From NCBI RefSeq assembly GCF_030580955.1, contig NZ_JAUQON010000004.1:186001-250000 (forward strand): a stretch of DNA of 64,000 bases, read 5' to 3'. This document shows positions 41,851 through 50,171 of the stretch, one piece after another. A model generated the notes under the pieces. It ran no database searches. It saw only the letters and a program-made list of their open reading frames with translations, and was not told the DNA's origin. How positions within the stretch are numbered: the stretch's first letter is position 1; the number at the start of each line of letters is the position of its first letter. The position numbers and the translations under genes were made by a program. This DNA is from Hymenobacter convexus. GTDB taxonomy: Bacteria > Bacteroidota > Bacteroidia > Cytophagales > Hymenobacteraceae.

Positions 41851-41976
41851 GTCATGCAGAGCATTCTGCGAATCAAGCAGAGTCGAAGCATCTCGCATGC
41901 TTCAGGCACGCATCTAATTATCGACTGCGCGCGAGATGCTTCGACTCTGCTTGATTCGCAGAATGCTCTGCATGAC
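41851..41976. repeat. Palindromic intergenic repeat, copy 4, long perfect arms
   Basis: GTCATGCAGAGCATTCTGCG... (41851-41896) is the exact reverse complement of 41931-41976, a 46-pair stem. Compared with other copies, an extra GCATTCTGCGAATCAAGCAG stretch is present symmetrically in both arms. Confidence 0.93.
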
Positions 41977-41996
41977 GTTCTATGTTAGCTGAATAA

Positions 41997-43307
41997 ATGT
42001 CCGAAGAACCACAAAATTCTCTGCCGACCACCAAGGTGGCCCGTGCTGCCCGCTTTGCCAAAACTGGCTTTAACGTGGGTACTAACTACATTAAGCACTA
42101 CGCCAAAAAGGCCGTCGGGGCCGAGTCGACCACCGAAGACCTGCACGCGGCCAACGCCGCCGAGCTTTATGGCACGCTGAGCGAGATGAAAGGCTCGGTG
42201 CTGAAAGTGGCCCAGATGCTGGCGATGGAAAAAAACATGCTGCCCTCGGCCTACGCCGACCAGTTTGCCAAAGCCCAGTATTCGACGCCACCGCTGTCGG
42301 GCCCACTGGTAACCAAGGCCTTTCGCGACGCCTTTGGCAAGTCGCCGTACCAGTTGTTTGATGCGTTTGAGCCCGAGGCGCGGCAGGCAGCCAGCATCGG
42401 GCAGGTACATTTTGCGCAGAAAGATGGCAAGGCGCTGGCCGTGAAGGTGCAATACCCCGGCGTGGCCGATAGTATCAAGTCCGACATCCGGCTGGTGAAA
42501 CCCATCGCCCTGCGCGTGATGGGCCTCAACGAAGCCCAGGTGCGCCCTTACCTGGAGGAAGTGGAAACCCGCCTGCTGGAAGAAACCGACTATAAGCTGG
42601 AGCTGCGGCGCGGCCAGGAAATTGCGGCCCAGTGCCAGGCGCTGCCGCATCTGGAGTTTCCGGACTACTACCCGGAGTATTCCACGGCCCGTATCCTGAC
42701 CATGGACTGGCTCGGCGGGCAGCACCTGAAGGAGTTTCTGGCCACCAACCCCAGCCAGGAGGTACGCAACCAGATTGGCCAGGCGCTGTGGGACTTCTAC
42801 CAGTTCCAGTTCAACACGCTGCACCGCCTGCACGCCGACCCGCACCCCGGCAATTTCCTCATGCGCGCCGACCACGGTGGCACCCTCGGCGTACTCGATT
42901 TCGGCTGCGTAAAAGAGGTGCCCGCCGATGTGTACCAGCTCTTTACCGCCCTGCTTGCCCCCGAAACCATCGCCGACGAAGCCCGCCTCACGGCTCTGCT
43001 CACCCAGGCCGGCGTGCTGCGCCCCACCGATGCGCCCGCCATGCAGGCGCTCTACCTGCGCACCATGCAGGCCTCGCTGGAACTGGTGGGCCGCCCTTTC
43101 CGGCAGCCGACTTTCAACTTTGGCGACCCGGCCTACATGGCCGCCCTCTACGCCCTCGGCGACGACCTGATGGCCGACCCCGAACTGCGCAAGCAGCGCG
43201 AGCCACGCGGCTCCGAACACTTTATCTACCTCAACCGGACGTATGTGGGCCTTTTTGCGCTGCTCACGGAACTGGGGGCTACCATCGATACCGGCGTTGT
43301 AAAGTAG
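41997..43307 (+). CDS. ABC1/AarF/UbiB family kinase-like protein
   Basis: 436 residues. The family fold is recognisable: KxGQ-type region EMKGSVLKVAQMLAMEKNML, alanine-rich ATP loop EARQAASIGQVHFA, lysine in LAVKVQYPG, DYKLELRRGQE, then LHADPHPGNFL and VLDFGCVKE (DFG-like metal site). The conserved KxGQ reads KVAQ here. Homologues (UbiB, COQ8) are ATPases needed for ubiquinone synthesis; in menaquinone-using Bacteroidota the role is unclear. The start is ATG 41997, only 20 bases after a palindromic repeat. No C-terminal membrane helices are apparent, so it is likely cytosolic. Confidence 0.92.
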   Translation: MSEEPQNSLPTTKVARAARFAKTGFNVGTNYIKHYAKKAVGAESTTEDLHAANAAELYGTLSEMKGSVLKVAQMLAMEKNMLPSAYADQFAKAQYSTPPLSGPLVTKAFRDAFGKSPYQLFDAFEPEARQAASIGQVHFAQKDGKALAVKVQYPGVADSIKSDIRLVKPIALRVMGLNEAQVRPYLEEVETRLLEETDYKLELRRGQEIAAQCQALPHLEFPDYYPEYSTARILTMDWLGGQHLKEFLATNPSQEVRNQIGQALWDFYQFQFNTLHRLHADPHPGNFLMRADHGGTLGVLDFGCVKEVPADVYQLFTALLAPETIADEARLTALLTQAGVLRPTDAPAMQALYLRTMQASLELVGRPFRQPTFNFGDPAYMAALYALGDDLMADPELRKQREPRGSEHFIYLNRTYVGLFALLTELGATIDTGVVK

Positions 43308-43340
43308 CGTGGCAGCACTCGTGCGCACTACTTTGCACCC

Positions 43341-43886
43341 ATGAACCTGCGAACCGAGCTGCTGCGCGAACATTCGGCCCGCCAAACCCGGCGGCTGACG
43401 GACTACGCCTGTGCCCACCCCAAGGCCCTGGCCGAGTTGCTCCAGCTGTTCTGGTACGGCGAGCCGCGCGAGCGCCAGCTCGCCGCCGATGTGCTGGGCT
43501 GGACCGGCGAACGCCGCTCCAAGTGGCTGGTGCCGCACTTACCGGGCTTGCTGGCCGCCCTGCAAGGCGGGGCCGGGCAGCACCCGGCCGAGCGGCGGGG
43601 CGTGCTGCGGGCCCTGCAGTTTGTGGAAGTGCCGGAAGAATGGCAGGCCCTCGCCTTCGATACCTGCCTGCGGCTATTGACGACGCCAGCCGAGCCCATA
43701 GCTGTGAAAGCATACGCCCTGAGTGCTGCCACGCGCCTGGCCCTGCCCTACCCGGAGCTGGCCGCCGAAGTGCTGGCCGCCGCCGAAACGCTGCTGAGCG
43801 TCAGCACGTCGGCCGCGCTGCACGGCCGGGCCGCCCGCGAATTGCCAAAACTTCGCAACCTTGTGCGGGAAGGTTTGCCGAATTAG
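43341..43886 (+). CDS. Hypothetical helical-repeat (HEAT-like) protein
   Basis: 181 residues, almost wholly helical, with repeated paired helices (PKALAELLQLFWYGEPRERQ, then RQLAADVLGWTGERRSKWLV, then AVKAYALSAATRLALPYPEL). The style is HEAT/ARM-like, which usually means protein binding, but no family can be named. ATG 43341 follows a TACTTTG box by five bases. It may be cotranscribed with the UbiB-like gene, whose stop is 33 bases upstream. Confidence 0.75.
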   Translation: MNLRTELLREHSARQTRRLTDYACAHPKALAELLQLFWYGEPRERQLAADVLGWTGERRSKWLVPHLPGLLAALQGGAGQHPAERRGVLRALQFVEVPEEWQALAFDTCLRLLTTPAEPIAVKAYALSAATRLALPYPELAAEVLAAAETLLSVSTSAALHGRAARELPKLRNLVREGLPN

Positions 43887-43926
43887 CTGTTGCGGTTGCT
43901 CATCCGTTTCAATTTTCATCAAATCC

Positions 43927-44799
43927 ATGAAAAAACTACTTACCCTGAGCGCCGCGCTGCTGAGCCTGACGTTTTCGGCTTCGGCCCAGAAGATGGCCAG
44001 CTGCTGCGCCCGGCCCGCCGGTAACCTGTCGGCGTCGGCCACGGAGGCCTTCGCCATGCTAGCGGCCGATAAAGATTTTTCGGGCGGCCACGACGCGCCC
44101 CTGCCCTATGTGTACGAAGGCGCGGGCAAAGACATCACCTTCAAAACCCCCGACGGCAGCACCGGCAAAGGCTTCGAAATCAAGAGCGCCAAGTCGAGCA
44201 ACAAGTACCTCATCGTGATTCACGAGTGGTGGGGTCTCAACGACTACATCAAGAAGGAGGCCGCTACGTTTGCCGCCGAGCTGCCCGGCGTCAACGTCAT
44301 TGCCGTGGATTTGTACGACGGCAAAGTGGCCACCACGCCCGAAGACGCCGGCAAATACATGGGCGAAGTGAAAACCGAGCGCGCTACGGCCATCCTCAAA
44401 GGCGTGCAGGCCTACGCCGGCCCCAAGGCCCAATTCGCCAGCATCGGCTGGTGCTTTGGTGGCGGCTGGAGCCTGCAGGAGGCCTTGCTCGGCGGCAAGC
44501 AAACGGTGGGTTGCGTAATGTATTACGGCATGCCTGAGAAAGACGTGGCCAAACTCAAAACCCTGAATACTGACGTGTTGGGCATTTTTGCAGCCCAGGA
44601 CAAGTGGATTAACCCCGAGGTGGTAGCCCAGTTCAAAAAGGATATGTCCTCGGCTGGCAAAAGCCTCACCGTGGAGAGCTACGACGCCGACCACGCCTTT
44701 GCCAACCCGTCCAACCCCAAATACAAGAAGGACGACGCTGCCAAGGCCCATGCCCACGCGCTAGCTTACCTGCGCGGCCGGTTTAAAGTGAAAGCCTAG
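43927..44799 (+). CDS. Secreted dienelactone hydrolase family protein
   Basis: 290 residues from ATG 43927 (MKKLLTLSAALLSLTF), signal peptide ending SASAQ. The dienelactone-hydrolase triad is complete: C176 in IGWCFGGGWS, D225 in FAAQDKWINP and H256 in DADHAFANPS. The HEWWGLNDYIK loop is typical too. Such enzymes hydrolyse lactones or esters; most Bacteroidota members have unknown substrates. An N-terminal KMASCCARPAG stretch carries two vicinal cysteines after the signal peptide, which is unusual. A terminator follows directly. Confidence 0.93.
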   Translation: MKKLLTLSAALLSLTFSASAQKMASCCARPAGNLSASATEAFAMLAADKDFSGGHDAPLPYVYEGAGKDITFKTPDGSTGKGFEIKSAKSSNKYLIVIHEWWGLNDYIKKEAATFAAELPGVNVIAVDLYDGKVATTPEDAGKYMGEVKTERATAILKGVQAYAGPKAQFASIGWCFGGGWSLQEALLGGKQTVGCVMYYGMPEKDVAKLKTLNTDVLGIFAAQDKWINPEVVAQFKKDMSSAGKSLTVESYDADHAFANPSNPKYKKDDAAKAHAHALAYLRGRFKVKA

Positions 44800-44821
44800 G
44801 TCCTGTTTCCGTTGCGTTTTT

Positions 44822-44853
44822 AAAAAGCCTTCCCCGTCCGGGAAGGCTTTTTT
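44822..44853 (+). terminator. Terminator after the dienelactone hydrolase gene
   Basis: AAAAAGCCTTCCC (44822-44834) pairs with GGGAAGGCTTTTT (44840-44852) around a five-base loop and ends in T6. Confidence 0.92.
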
Positions 44854-44907
44854 CGTTGCTAATTTGTTGGTCCTAACTTCTCTCCCACTCCAATTCCCAC
44901 CATTGCC

Positions 44908-45378
44908 ATGGCTACCCTTTCTGCCTTGCTCGCTGAATATGGCGAAAGCCACCAGAACCCCACCAACAAGCTGGTCCATTGGGTGTGCGTGCCGCTGATT
45001 ATGTTTTCGCTGATTGGCCTGCTGTGGTCAATTCCGGTGCCCATACCCGTGCGGGGCATCAGCTATCTATTCAACTGGGGCAACTTGGTGATGCTGCTGG
45101 CGCTGGTGTACTACGTGCGCCTGAGCCCGCGGCTGGCGCTGGGCATGGTGTTCGTGTGGGCCGCTATGGCAGTGGTATTGAGCTTGGTGGTTGATTACTC
45201 AGCCTTGCCCTTGTGGGCCGTCTGCCTCATCGTTTTCGCAATGGCCTGGGTGGGGCAGTTCTGGGGGCACAAGGTGGAAGGCAAAAAGCCCAGCTTCCTG
45301 AAAGACCTGCAGTTTTTGCTGATTGGGCCGCTGTGGCTGCTGCACTTTGTGTACCGCCGGCTGGGTTGGGGCTATTAG
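44908..45378 (+). CDS. Mpo1-like (DUF962) integral membrane protein
   Basis: 156 residues with four likely membrane helices (CVPLIMFSLIGLLWSI, LVMLLALVYYV, MVFVWAAMAVVLSLVV, ALPLWAVCLIVFAMAWV). The family signature is SHQNPTNKLVHWVCVP at the N-terminus and FWGHKVEGKKPSFLKDL near the C-terminus, where the His residues likely bind iron. Yeast Mpo1 is an alpha-dioxygenase acting on 2-hydroxy fatty acids; a similar role in fatty-acid or sphingolipid turnover is possible, since some Bacteroidota make sphingolipids. This is inference from the family. Confidence 0.9.
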   Translation: MATLSALLAEYGESHQNPTNKLVHWVCVPLIMFSLIGLLWSIPVPIPVRGISYLFNWGNLVMLLALVYYVRLSPRLALGMVFVWAAMAVVLSLVVDYSALPLWAVCLIVFAMAWVGQFWGHKVEGKKPSFLKDLQFLLIGPLWLLHFVYRRLGWGY

Positions 45379-45419
45379 CCGCGCTAAACAATCGGGCTGA
45401 TAGTGCCCGCCGACGGCTG

Positions 45420-45836
45420 CTACTTCACCGCCGCGCCGGAAGCCGACACCGGCTCGTAGGTCATGGCCAGTTGCTTGGTATCGCCGGACACGGTGAGGTC
45501 GAGTTCCGCTTGTTTGGGGCTGGGGTTGAGCAGCACGGCCGTGGAGCCTTCGGCAAACCGAAGCACGCCGCGCTGCCCCGGTGCCAGTGTGGTTTTGCCA
45601 AAAATACCGCCGCCCCGGGGCCGCTCCCGAATCTCGACAGGCACCGGCCCCACATTGTGCGCCACCACCCGGAAAGCCCCCGGCTGCCCACCGCCCAGAA
45701 TGAACTGCTTGCCCGCCTCAATGAGCAGGTGCGAATGAATGGTGCCTGCCAGGCTGAGCAGCGGCAACGACACGGACAGCACAAGGCCCACCAGCCGGAT
45801 GCGTTGGCCCTTTGGCAATTGAAACAGGTTTTTCAT
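45420..45836 (-). CDS. Hypothetical exported or membrane-anchored protein
   Basis: 138 residues. The N-terminus (KGQRIRLVGLVLSVSLPLLSLAG) is a signal peptide or anchor, and the mature part is a small beta-rich domain (HLLIEAGKQFILGGG, FRVVAHNVGPVPVEI, GVLRFAEGSTAVLLN). It resembles periplasmic beta-sandwich domains, but no family is recognised. It is convergent with the Mpo1-like gene and lies 83 bases upstream of nothing on its own strand except the AraC-type gene, which ends upstream. Confidence 0.65.
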   Translation of the reverse strand: MKNLFQLPKGQRIRLVGLVLSVSLPLLSLAGTIHSHLLIEAGKQFILGGGQPGAFRVVAHNVGPVPVEIRERPRGGGIFGKTTLAPGQRGVLRFAEGSTAVLLNPSPKQAELDLTVSGDTKQLAMTYEPVSASGAAVK

Positions 45837-45928
45837 GGAGCTTGGGGGTTATTGGTTGAAATGATGCCCCAAAATTCCTCCTTCTGACGAGGGCCCGCGC
45901 TTCAATTTATGGCTTGGGCCATCCCGGC

Positions 45929-47212
45929 TTATGATTTGGGCCGACTTACTTCTCCCGGCGTCCGGCCCGTGAGCTTTTTGAAGACCCGATTAAAGGTGGA
46001 TTTTGAATTAAAGCCCGACTCTAACGCAATGCCTACCAGCGAGTAATGCGCCATACGAGGGTCTTGCAGCTTACGTTCGGCCTCGGCCACGCGGTAGCTG
46101 TTCACGAAGTCGTTGAAGTTCTGACCGCAGCCGGTGTTGATGACGTGCGAGAGCAGTGAAGTATTGGTGTGCAGCCGGTGGGCCAGCTCGGCCAGGGTTA
46201 ATTCGGACTCCAGCCAAGGTTGCTCGTTGACCATCAGGGCCAGGAGCTTCTCCCGCCACGGATGCAATTCGGGCGCCAGGGCAGCGGCTGGCTCCCTGAT
46301 GGGCGGCGCCACACTTGGCCGTGGGGCTTCCGCTACGGCAGGTGCCTCGGTAGCTGCGGCTATGGCTTCGGGCATTGCCGCCACACCGGCTTCCGACACT
46401 GACGGGAGCGGCGCTATTCCAGCTGCTTCCGGTTCGAAGCGCAGTGGCGTGACGGCGGCGAAATTGGCTTGCAGGCCCACAATGCTCAGGTAATAAATCA
46501 GGGCGCCGTTGGCGAAGTAGGCGTACCAATAGTCGCCGTAGCCCAGCGGACCAAATGCCCGGTTAATTACCTCAAAGCTCAGCCACAATGCCAAGCCCAG
46601 CAGCGCGGCCACCAGCAAATCGCGCAGCCCCCGAAACCGCAGCCGCGCCGTATCGGAAAAGTTGTCGTCGAGGTAGCGGCGGTAGCGGCGGAAAAGCCGC
46701 AGTGTGGCCAGGCCGTAGCCCAGCATCAGCGCATAGCCGAGCCAGCCAGCGGGCGCGCTCAGCCAGTCCAGCCAGTTGGCGGCCACGCCCTTGGTACCGA
46801 AGTGGAACGGCAGCGCCCGGCCGTGCAGCGCGCGGCTCCAAACCAAATCGTAGAGCGCTGCTCCCGCGTACAGCCCCCCCGGCGCCAGGTGCAGCCAGTG
46901 CTTGCGCAACTCAAATTCCTGGTTGGTGAGGCTGCGGAAATAGAGGTAGAACACCGGGCCCCAGGCCAGCCACAACTGCCAGGGCACATAAAACATCAGC
47001 GTAGAGTGCCCGTCGTGGCTGTCGTACCAGCCCGCGAAGCCCAGCATCCACTGCGTCACGGGCAACACATTCAGCAGCAGCAGGGCGGCCAGCAGGCCGT
47101 CGGTGAGGGTGCCGTGGCGCACGGCTCGGCCCAGCAAGTGGACGGCCAGCACCGCGCCCGGCACCACAAACGGCAAAAGCAGCGCGCTGTGCGCATTGAA
47201 CTGGAAGAACAC
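45929..47212 (-). CDS. Membrane-anchored AraC-family regulator
   Basis: 427 residues from GTG 47212. The N-terminal half has about seven hydrophobic helices (LLLPFVVPGAVLAVHLLG, LAALLLLNVLPVTQWML, YVPWQLWLAWGPVFYLYF, LLVAALLGLALWLSFEV, ALIYYLSIVGLQ), making it a membrane sensor. A Pro/Ala-rich linker leads to the C-terminal AraC domain, with two HTHs: LTLAELAHRLHTNTSLLSHV and YSLVGIALESGFNSKSTFNR, then FKKLTGRTPGEV. Such 7TM-AraC proteins are frequent in Bacteroidota. The ligand and targets are unknown. It lies downstream of the phenylalanine hydroxylase gene on the same strand, 54 bases apart. Confidence 0.9.
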   Translation of the reverse strand: MFFQFNAHSALLLPFVVPGAVLAVHLLGRAVRHGTLTDGLLAALLLLNVLPVTQWMLGFAGWYDSHDGHSTLMFYVPWQLWLAWGPVFYLYFRSLTNQEFELRKHWLHLAPGGLYAGAALYDLVWSRALHGRALPFHFGTKGVAANWLDWLSAPAGWLGYALMLGYGLATLRLFRRYRRYLDDNFSDTARLRFRGLRDLLVAALLGLALWLSFEVINRAFGPLGYGDYWYAYFANGALIYYLSIVGLQANFAAVTPLRFEPEAAGIAPLPSVSEAGVAAMPEAIAAATEAPAVAEAPRPSVAPPIREPAAALAPELHPWREKLLALMVNEQPWLESELTLAELAHRLHTNTSLLSHVINTGCGQNFNDFVNSYRVAEAERKLQDPRMAHYSLVGIALESGFNSKSTFNRVFKKLTGRTPGEVSRPKS

Positions 47213-47266
47213 AGCGCGAAGCTACGCACTGCCGCCAACTGCCTTGCGCTGAAGCACTCCAACCAG

Positions 47267-47983
47267 CTACGCCGTGGCCAACATGCCCGCCAGTTCGCCC
47301 ACGCACTCGCTCAGCTGCTCCCAGGACGGCAGCACGAAGTACTGGTTCTGGTAGCGGGCGCCGGTCACGGGCGTGCGCAGCACGGTGGCGAGGTCGAACA
47401 CCGGCCGGGGCGTGTTTTCGTTCACGCAGTGGTGGATTTCGCCGGCCGACGACAGCAGGCCCGCCCCGTAGAGCAACGGCTGGCCCTCGTGCTGCACCAG
47501 GCCAAACTCGGCCGTGAAAAAATAAAGCGCCCACAGCTGCTCGCGGGCCGGCGAGCCCACCGGCTGGCGGCGGTAAGCCTGCCCCAGCACGTGCAGGAAA
47601 TCGGCCAGGCCTTCGTCTAGCAGCATGGGCACGTGCCCGAACAAGTCGTGAAAAAGGTCCGGCTGCGGGCTGAAATCGAAGGCGTGCATGGGCCGGATGC
47701 GCGTCACAATCGGAAACTGGCGCTCGGCCAGCAGCTCAAAAAAAGCCGCCGGCTCGAAAGGCCGGCCCACCGGGGCCAGCTGCCAGCCCGTGTGCGCCCG
47801 CACGGTAGCGCTGAGCTCGGCAATGTCCGGTATGGCCTCCCGGCGCATGCCCAGTTGGGCCATCCCTCGGTTGAACGCGGGCGCCGCGCGCTTGTGCAGC
47901 AGCGCCGTCTGGCGGTCAAACAGAATTTTCCAAATCAGTTGGTCCTGGCTGGTGGCGGTGGCGAGGGGGCGGTTGGTGAACAT
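47267..47983 (-). CDS. phhA: Phenylalanine 4-monooxygenase
   Basis: 238 residues, the monomeric bacterial form of the aromatic amino acid hydroxylases. It makes tyrosine from phenylalanine with a tetrahydropterin and O2. The non-heme iron ligands are H112 and H117 in FHDLFGHVP, and E159 in FFTAEFGLV; the pterin region PQPDLFHDLFGHVPMLLD is conserved. There is no regulatory ACT domain, as expected for bacteria. It lies downstream of DAHP synthase but is separated from it by a terminator. Confidence 0.94.
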   Translation of the reverse strand: MFTNRPLATATSQDQLIWKILFDRQTALLHKRAAPAFNRGMAQLGMRREAIPDIAELSATVRAHTGWQLAPVGRPFEPAAFFELLAERQFPIVTRIRPMHAFDFSPQPDLFHDLFGHVPMLLDEGLADFLHVLGQAYRRQPVGSPAREQLWALYFFTAEFGLVQHEGQPLLYGAGLLSSAGEIHHCVNENTPRPVFDLATVLRTPVTGARYQNQYFVLPSWEQLSECVGELAGMLATA

Positions 47984-47994
47984 AGCGAGGCAGC

Positions 47995-48032
47995 AAAAAA
48001 AAAGCCCGATATCCTGACGGATTCGGGCTTTT
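47995..48032 (-). terminator. Terminator downstream of DAHP synthase
   Basis: AAAAGCCCGA (48000-48009 region) pairs with TCGGGCTTTT (48023-48032). On the minus strand it is followed by nine T (complement of 47995-48003). It lies about 180 bases after the DAHP synthase stop and just before phhA. Confidence 0.88.
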
Positions 48033-48215
48033 ACTGGTTTCTAGTGAAGGAGGAGCATTACGCCTTATTCTTCCATTCTGCCAATAGTAGCCCGAGCTGG
48101 CCCTGTTTGGGGCAAGTCATTAGAAAGCTAATATTGACGTGTTGGTGGCGCATGATTGAAACGAATTTAAGAACGACTTTTCAAAAAGCAAGCATTCGAA
48201 CTTATTAATTTTTCA

Positions 48216-49220
48216 TTACTCCAGCTCACCGCGCAGCTTATATACGCGCCGTAGGTTGCGAATGAGCCGGGCCGATTCGTCGAAATCCAGCGTCTGGGCG
48301 CCGTCCGAGGCGGCGGTTTCGGGCGTTTCGTGGGTTTCGTACACGATGCCGTCGGCGCCGGCCATCACGCCGGCCAGCGCCATGGTGGGCACGTATTCGC
48401 GAATGCCAATGCCGTGCGAGGGGTCCACAATGACAGGCAGGTGGCTTTTGGCTTTCAGAATGGGCACCGCGTTCAAATCCAACGTATTACGGCTGGCCGT
48501 TTCGAAGGTCCGAATGCCGCGCTCGCACAAAATCAGTTTCTCATTGCCGCCCGAAAACACATACTCGGCCGACGACAACAACTCTTCAATCGTGCCCGAG
48601 ATGCCGCGCTTAATCATCACCGGCTTATCGACGCCGCCCAGGGCATCGAGCAGGTTGAAATTCTGGGTGTTGCGAGCGCCCACCTGGAACACGTCCACGT
48701 AATCGTGCATCTCCTCTACCTGCGATACCTGCATCACCTCGGTCACGATTTTAATGCCGTGTGCCCGGGCCATGCGGTGGAAGTCCTTCAGGCCGTCCAT
48801 GCCCAGCCCGCGGAAGGCGTAGGGCGACGAGCGGGGCTTGAACACGCCGCCACGCATGAGCTGCACGCCGTTCTCAACGAGGTGCGCCATCACCTTTTCC
48901 ATCTGCGCTTCGCTCTCGATGCTGCACGGGCCGGCGCACAGGGCCAGGGTGCCCTCGCCAATGGTCACGCCGTCGCCGAGGTCGAGCACGGTGGGCCTCA
49001 CGCGCCACTTGCGGCTCACCAGCTTGTAGTCGTCGCTCACGCGGTGCACGTCGCGCACGCCGGGCAGCTGGCCGATGGTGCGGATGTCGATATCTTTTTT
49101 GCCAATGGCCACCAGGTAGCTCGCGTGCTGGGTCGTGACTTCGGTGGTTTTATAGCCCTGCTGCTTCAGGTGCTCGGCAATGGCGGGCACGGAAGCGGTT
49201 TTTTCGAGTTGGATTATCAC
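48216..49220 (-). CDS. aroF: 3-deoxy-7-phosphoheptulonate (DAHP) synthase
   Basis: 334 residues from GTG 49220. It condenses phosphoenolpyruvate and erythrose-4-phosphate, the first step to chorismate. The N-terminal 70 residues form a ferredoxin-like regulatory domain, which places it in the type I-beta group. The catalytic barrel follows with CAGPCSIES, GGVFKPRSSPYAFRGLG, EVMQVSQVEEM, QVGARNTQNF, MIKRGI and VDPSHGIG. It lies after trpA on the same strand, separated by a palindromic repeat, so it may share the trp transcript or have its own promoter. Feedback by aromatic amino acids is likely but not visible here. Confidence 0.96.
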   Translation of the reverse strand: MIIQLEKTASVPAIAEHLKQQGYKTTEVTTQHASYLVAIGKKDIDIRTIGQLPGVRDVHRVSDDYKLVSRKWRVRPTVLDLGDGVTIGEGTLALCAGPCSIESEAQMEKVMAHLVENGVQLMRGGVFKPRSSPYAFRGLGMDGLKDFHRMARAHGIKIVTEVMQVSQVEEMHDYVDVFQVGARNTQNFNLLDALGGVDKPVMIKRGISGTIEELLSSAEYVFSGGNEKLILCERGIRTFETASRNTLDLNAVPILKAKSHLPVIVDPSHGIGIREYVPTMALAGVMAGADGIVYETHETPETAASDGAQTLDFDESARLIRNLRRVYKLRGELE

Positions 49221-49241
49221 GGATTAAGGTCAGGAAAATTG

Positions 49242-49352
49242 AACGCCATGCTGAGCGGAGGCGCAGCCGCAGTCGAAGCATCTCTACTGCAATAGCAAAT
49301 CAATCGATGCAACGAAGCGGTAGAGATGCTTCGGCTGCGCTCAGCATGACGT
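49242..49352. repeat. Palindromic intergenic repeat, copy 5, asymmetric arms
   Basis: AACGCCATGCTGAGCGGAGG... on the left and ...CTGCGCTCAGCATGACGTT on the right form the stem. The left arm has an extra GGAGGCGCAGCCGCAG-like expansion, so the stem is bulged. It lies between trpA and aroF. Confidence 0.88.
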
Positions 49353-49371
49353 TCTGCTTACTTGTTAATAA

Positions 49372-50151
49372 TTAAGATTTAATGCCCCGCACAAAGCGCC
49401 CGGCCGTGGCCGGCGCATCCTCGGCATCCTCCAGGGCGCGGATGAGAGCGGAGCCGATGATGGCGCCCTCGGCGTGGCTGCAGGCGCGGTCGAACCCGGC
49501 CTTATCGGCGATGCCGAAGCCGATGAGGCGCGGGGTTTTGAGGTTCATGCCGGCAATGCGCCCAAAGTACTGTTCCTGCGCCTGGAGGTCGGGCAGCGTG
49601 GTGCCGCCGGTGGTGCCGGGGCCGGATACGAGGTAGAGAAAGGCATCCGACAAGGCATCGAGGCGGCGGATTCGCTCTTCCGAGGTTTGGGGCGTGATGA
49701 GAAATACCGCTTTCAGGCCGTATTGCTGAAACAGGGCGTGGTATTGCTCATCATACTCATCGAGCGGCAAGTCCGGCAGAATCAGGCCATCGACGCCTAC
49801 TTCGGCGGCTTTTTGCAGGAATTTTTCCATCCCAAACTGCAGCACCGGGTTGAGGTAGCCCATGAGCAGCACCGGCGTTTCGGGCACGGCGGCGCGCAGC
49901 TCCCGGAGCTGTTCAAACAGCACCGGCAGGTTCATGCCGTTGGCCAGCGCCACGGCGCTGCTGTGCTGAATGACGGGTCCATCGGCCAGCGGGTCGGAAA
50001 ACGGCATGCCGATTTCGAGGATGTCGGCGCCAGCCTCGACCAGGGATTTGGCGAGCGGCAAGGTATCGTGCAGGCTGGGATAGCCGGCGGTGAAGTACAT
50101 GTTGAGCAGGTTTTGCTTGCTCGCGAAAGCTTGGTGAAGGCGGTTGTTCAT
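49372..50151 (-). CDS. trpA: Tryptophan synthase alpha chain
   Basis: 259 residues from ATG 50151 (MNNRLHQAFAS); a GTG two codons upstream is a weaker option. It cleaves indole-3-glycerol phosphate to indole and glyceraldehyde-3-phosphate. Catalytic acids lie in ILEIGMPFSDPLADGP (Glu) and LILPDLPLDE (Asp), and the phosphate-binding VSGPGTTGGTT and FGIADKAG motifs are present. It is the last gene of the trp operon, 20 bases after trpB, with which it forms the alpha2beta2 complex. Confidence 0.97.
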   Translation of the reverse strand: MNNRLHQAFASKQNLLNMYFTAGYPSLHDTLPLAKSLVEAGADILEIGMPFSDPLADGPVIQHSSAVALANGMNLPVLFEQLRELRAAVPETPVLLMGYLNPVLQFGMEKFLQKAAEVGVDGLILPDLPLDEYDEQYHALFQQYGLKAVFLITPQTSEERIRRLDALSDAFLYLVSGPGTTGGTTLPDLQAQEQYFGRIAGMNLKTPRLIGFGIADKAGFDRACSHAEGAIIGSALIRALEDAEDAPATAGRFVRGIKS

Positions 50152-50171
50152 AATCACTAGGCGGGCGGAGG

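Noticed and set aside
48058..48153. 31-codon frame on the minus strand between aroF and its terminator
   Set aside because: No hydrophobic or charged pattern pointing to a real product, no promoter and no recognised similarity; the AT-rich stretch is better taken as the 3' untranslated region of aroF.
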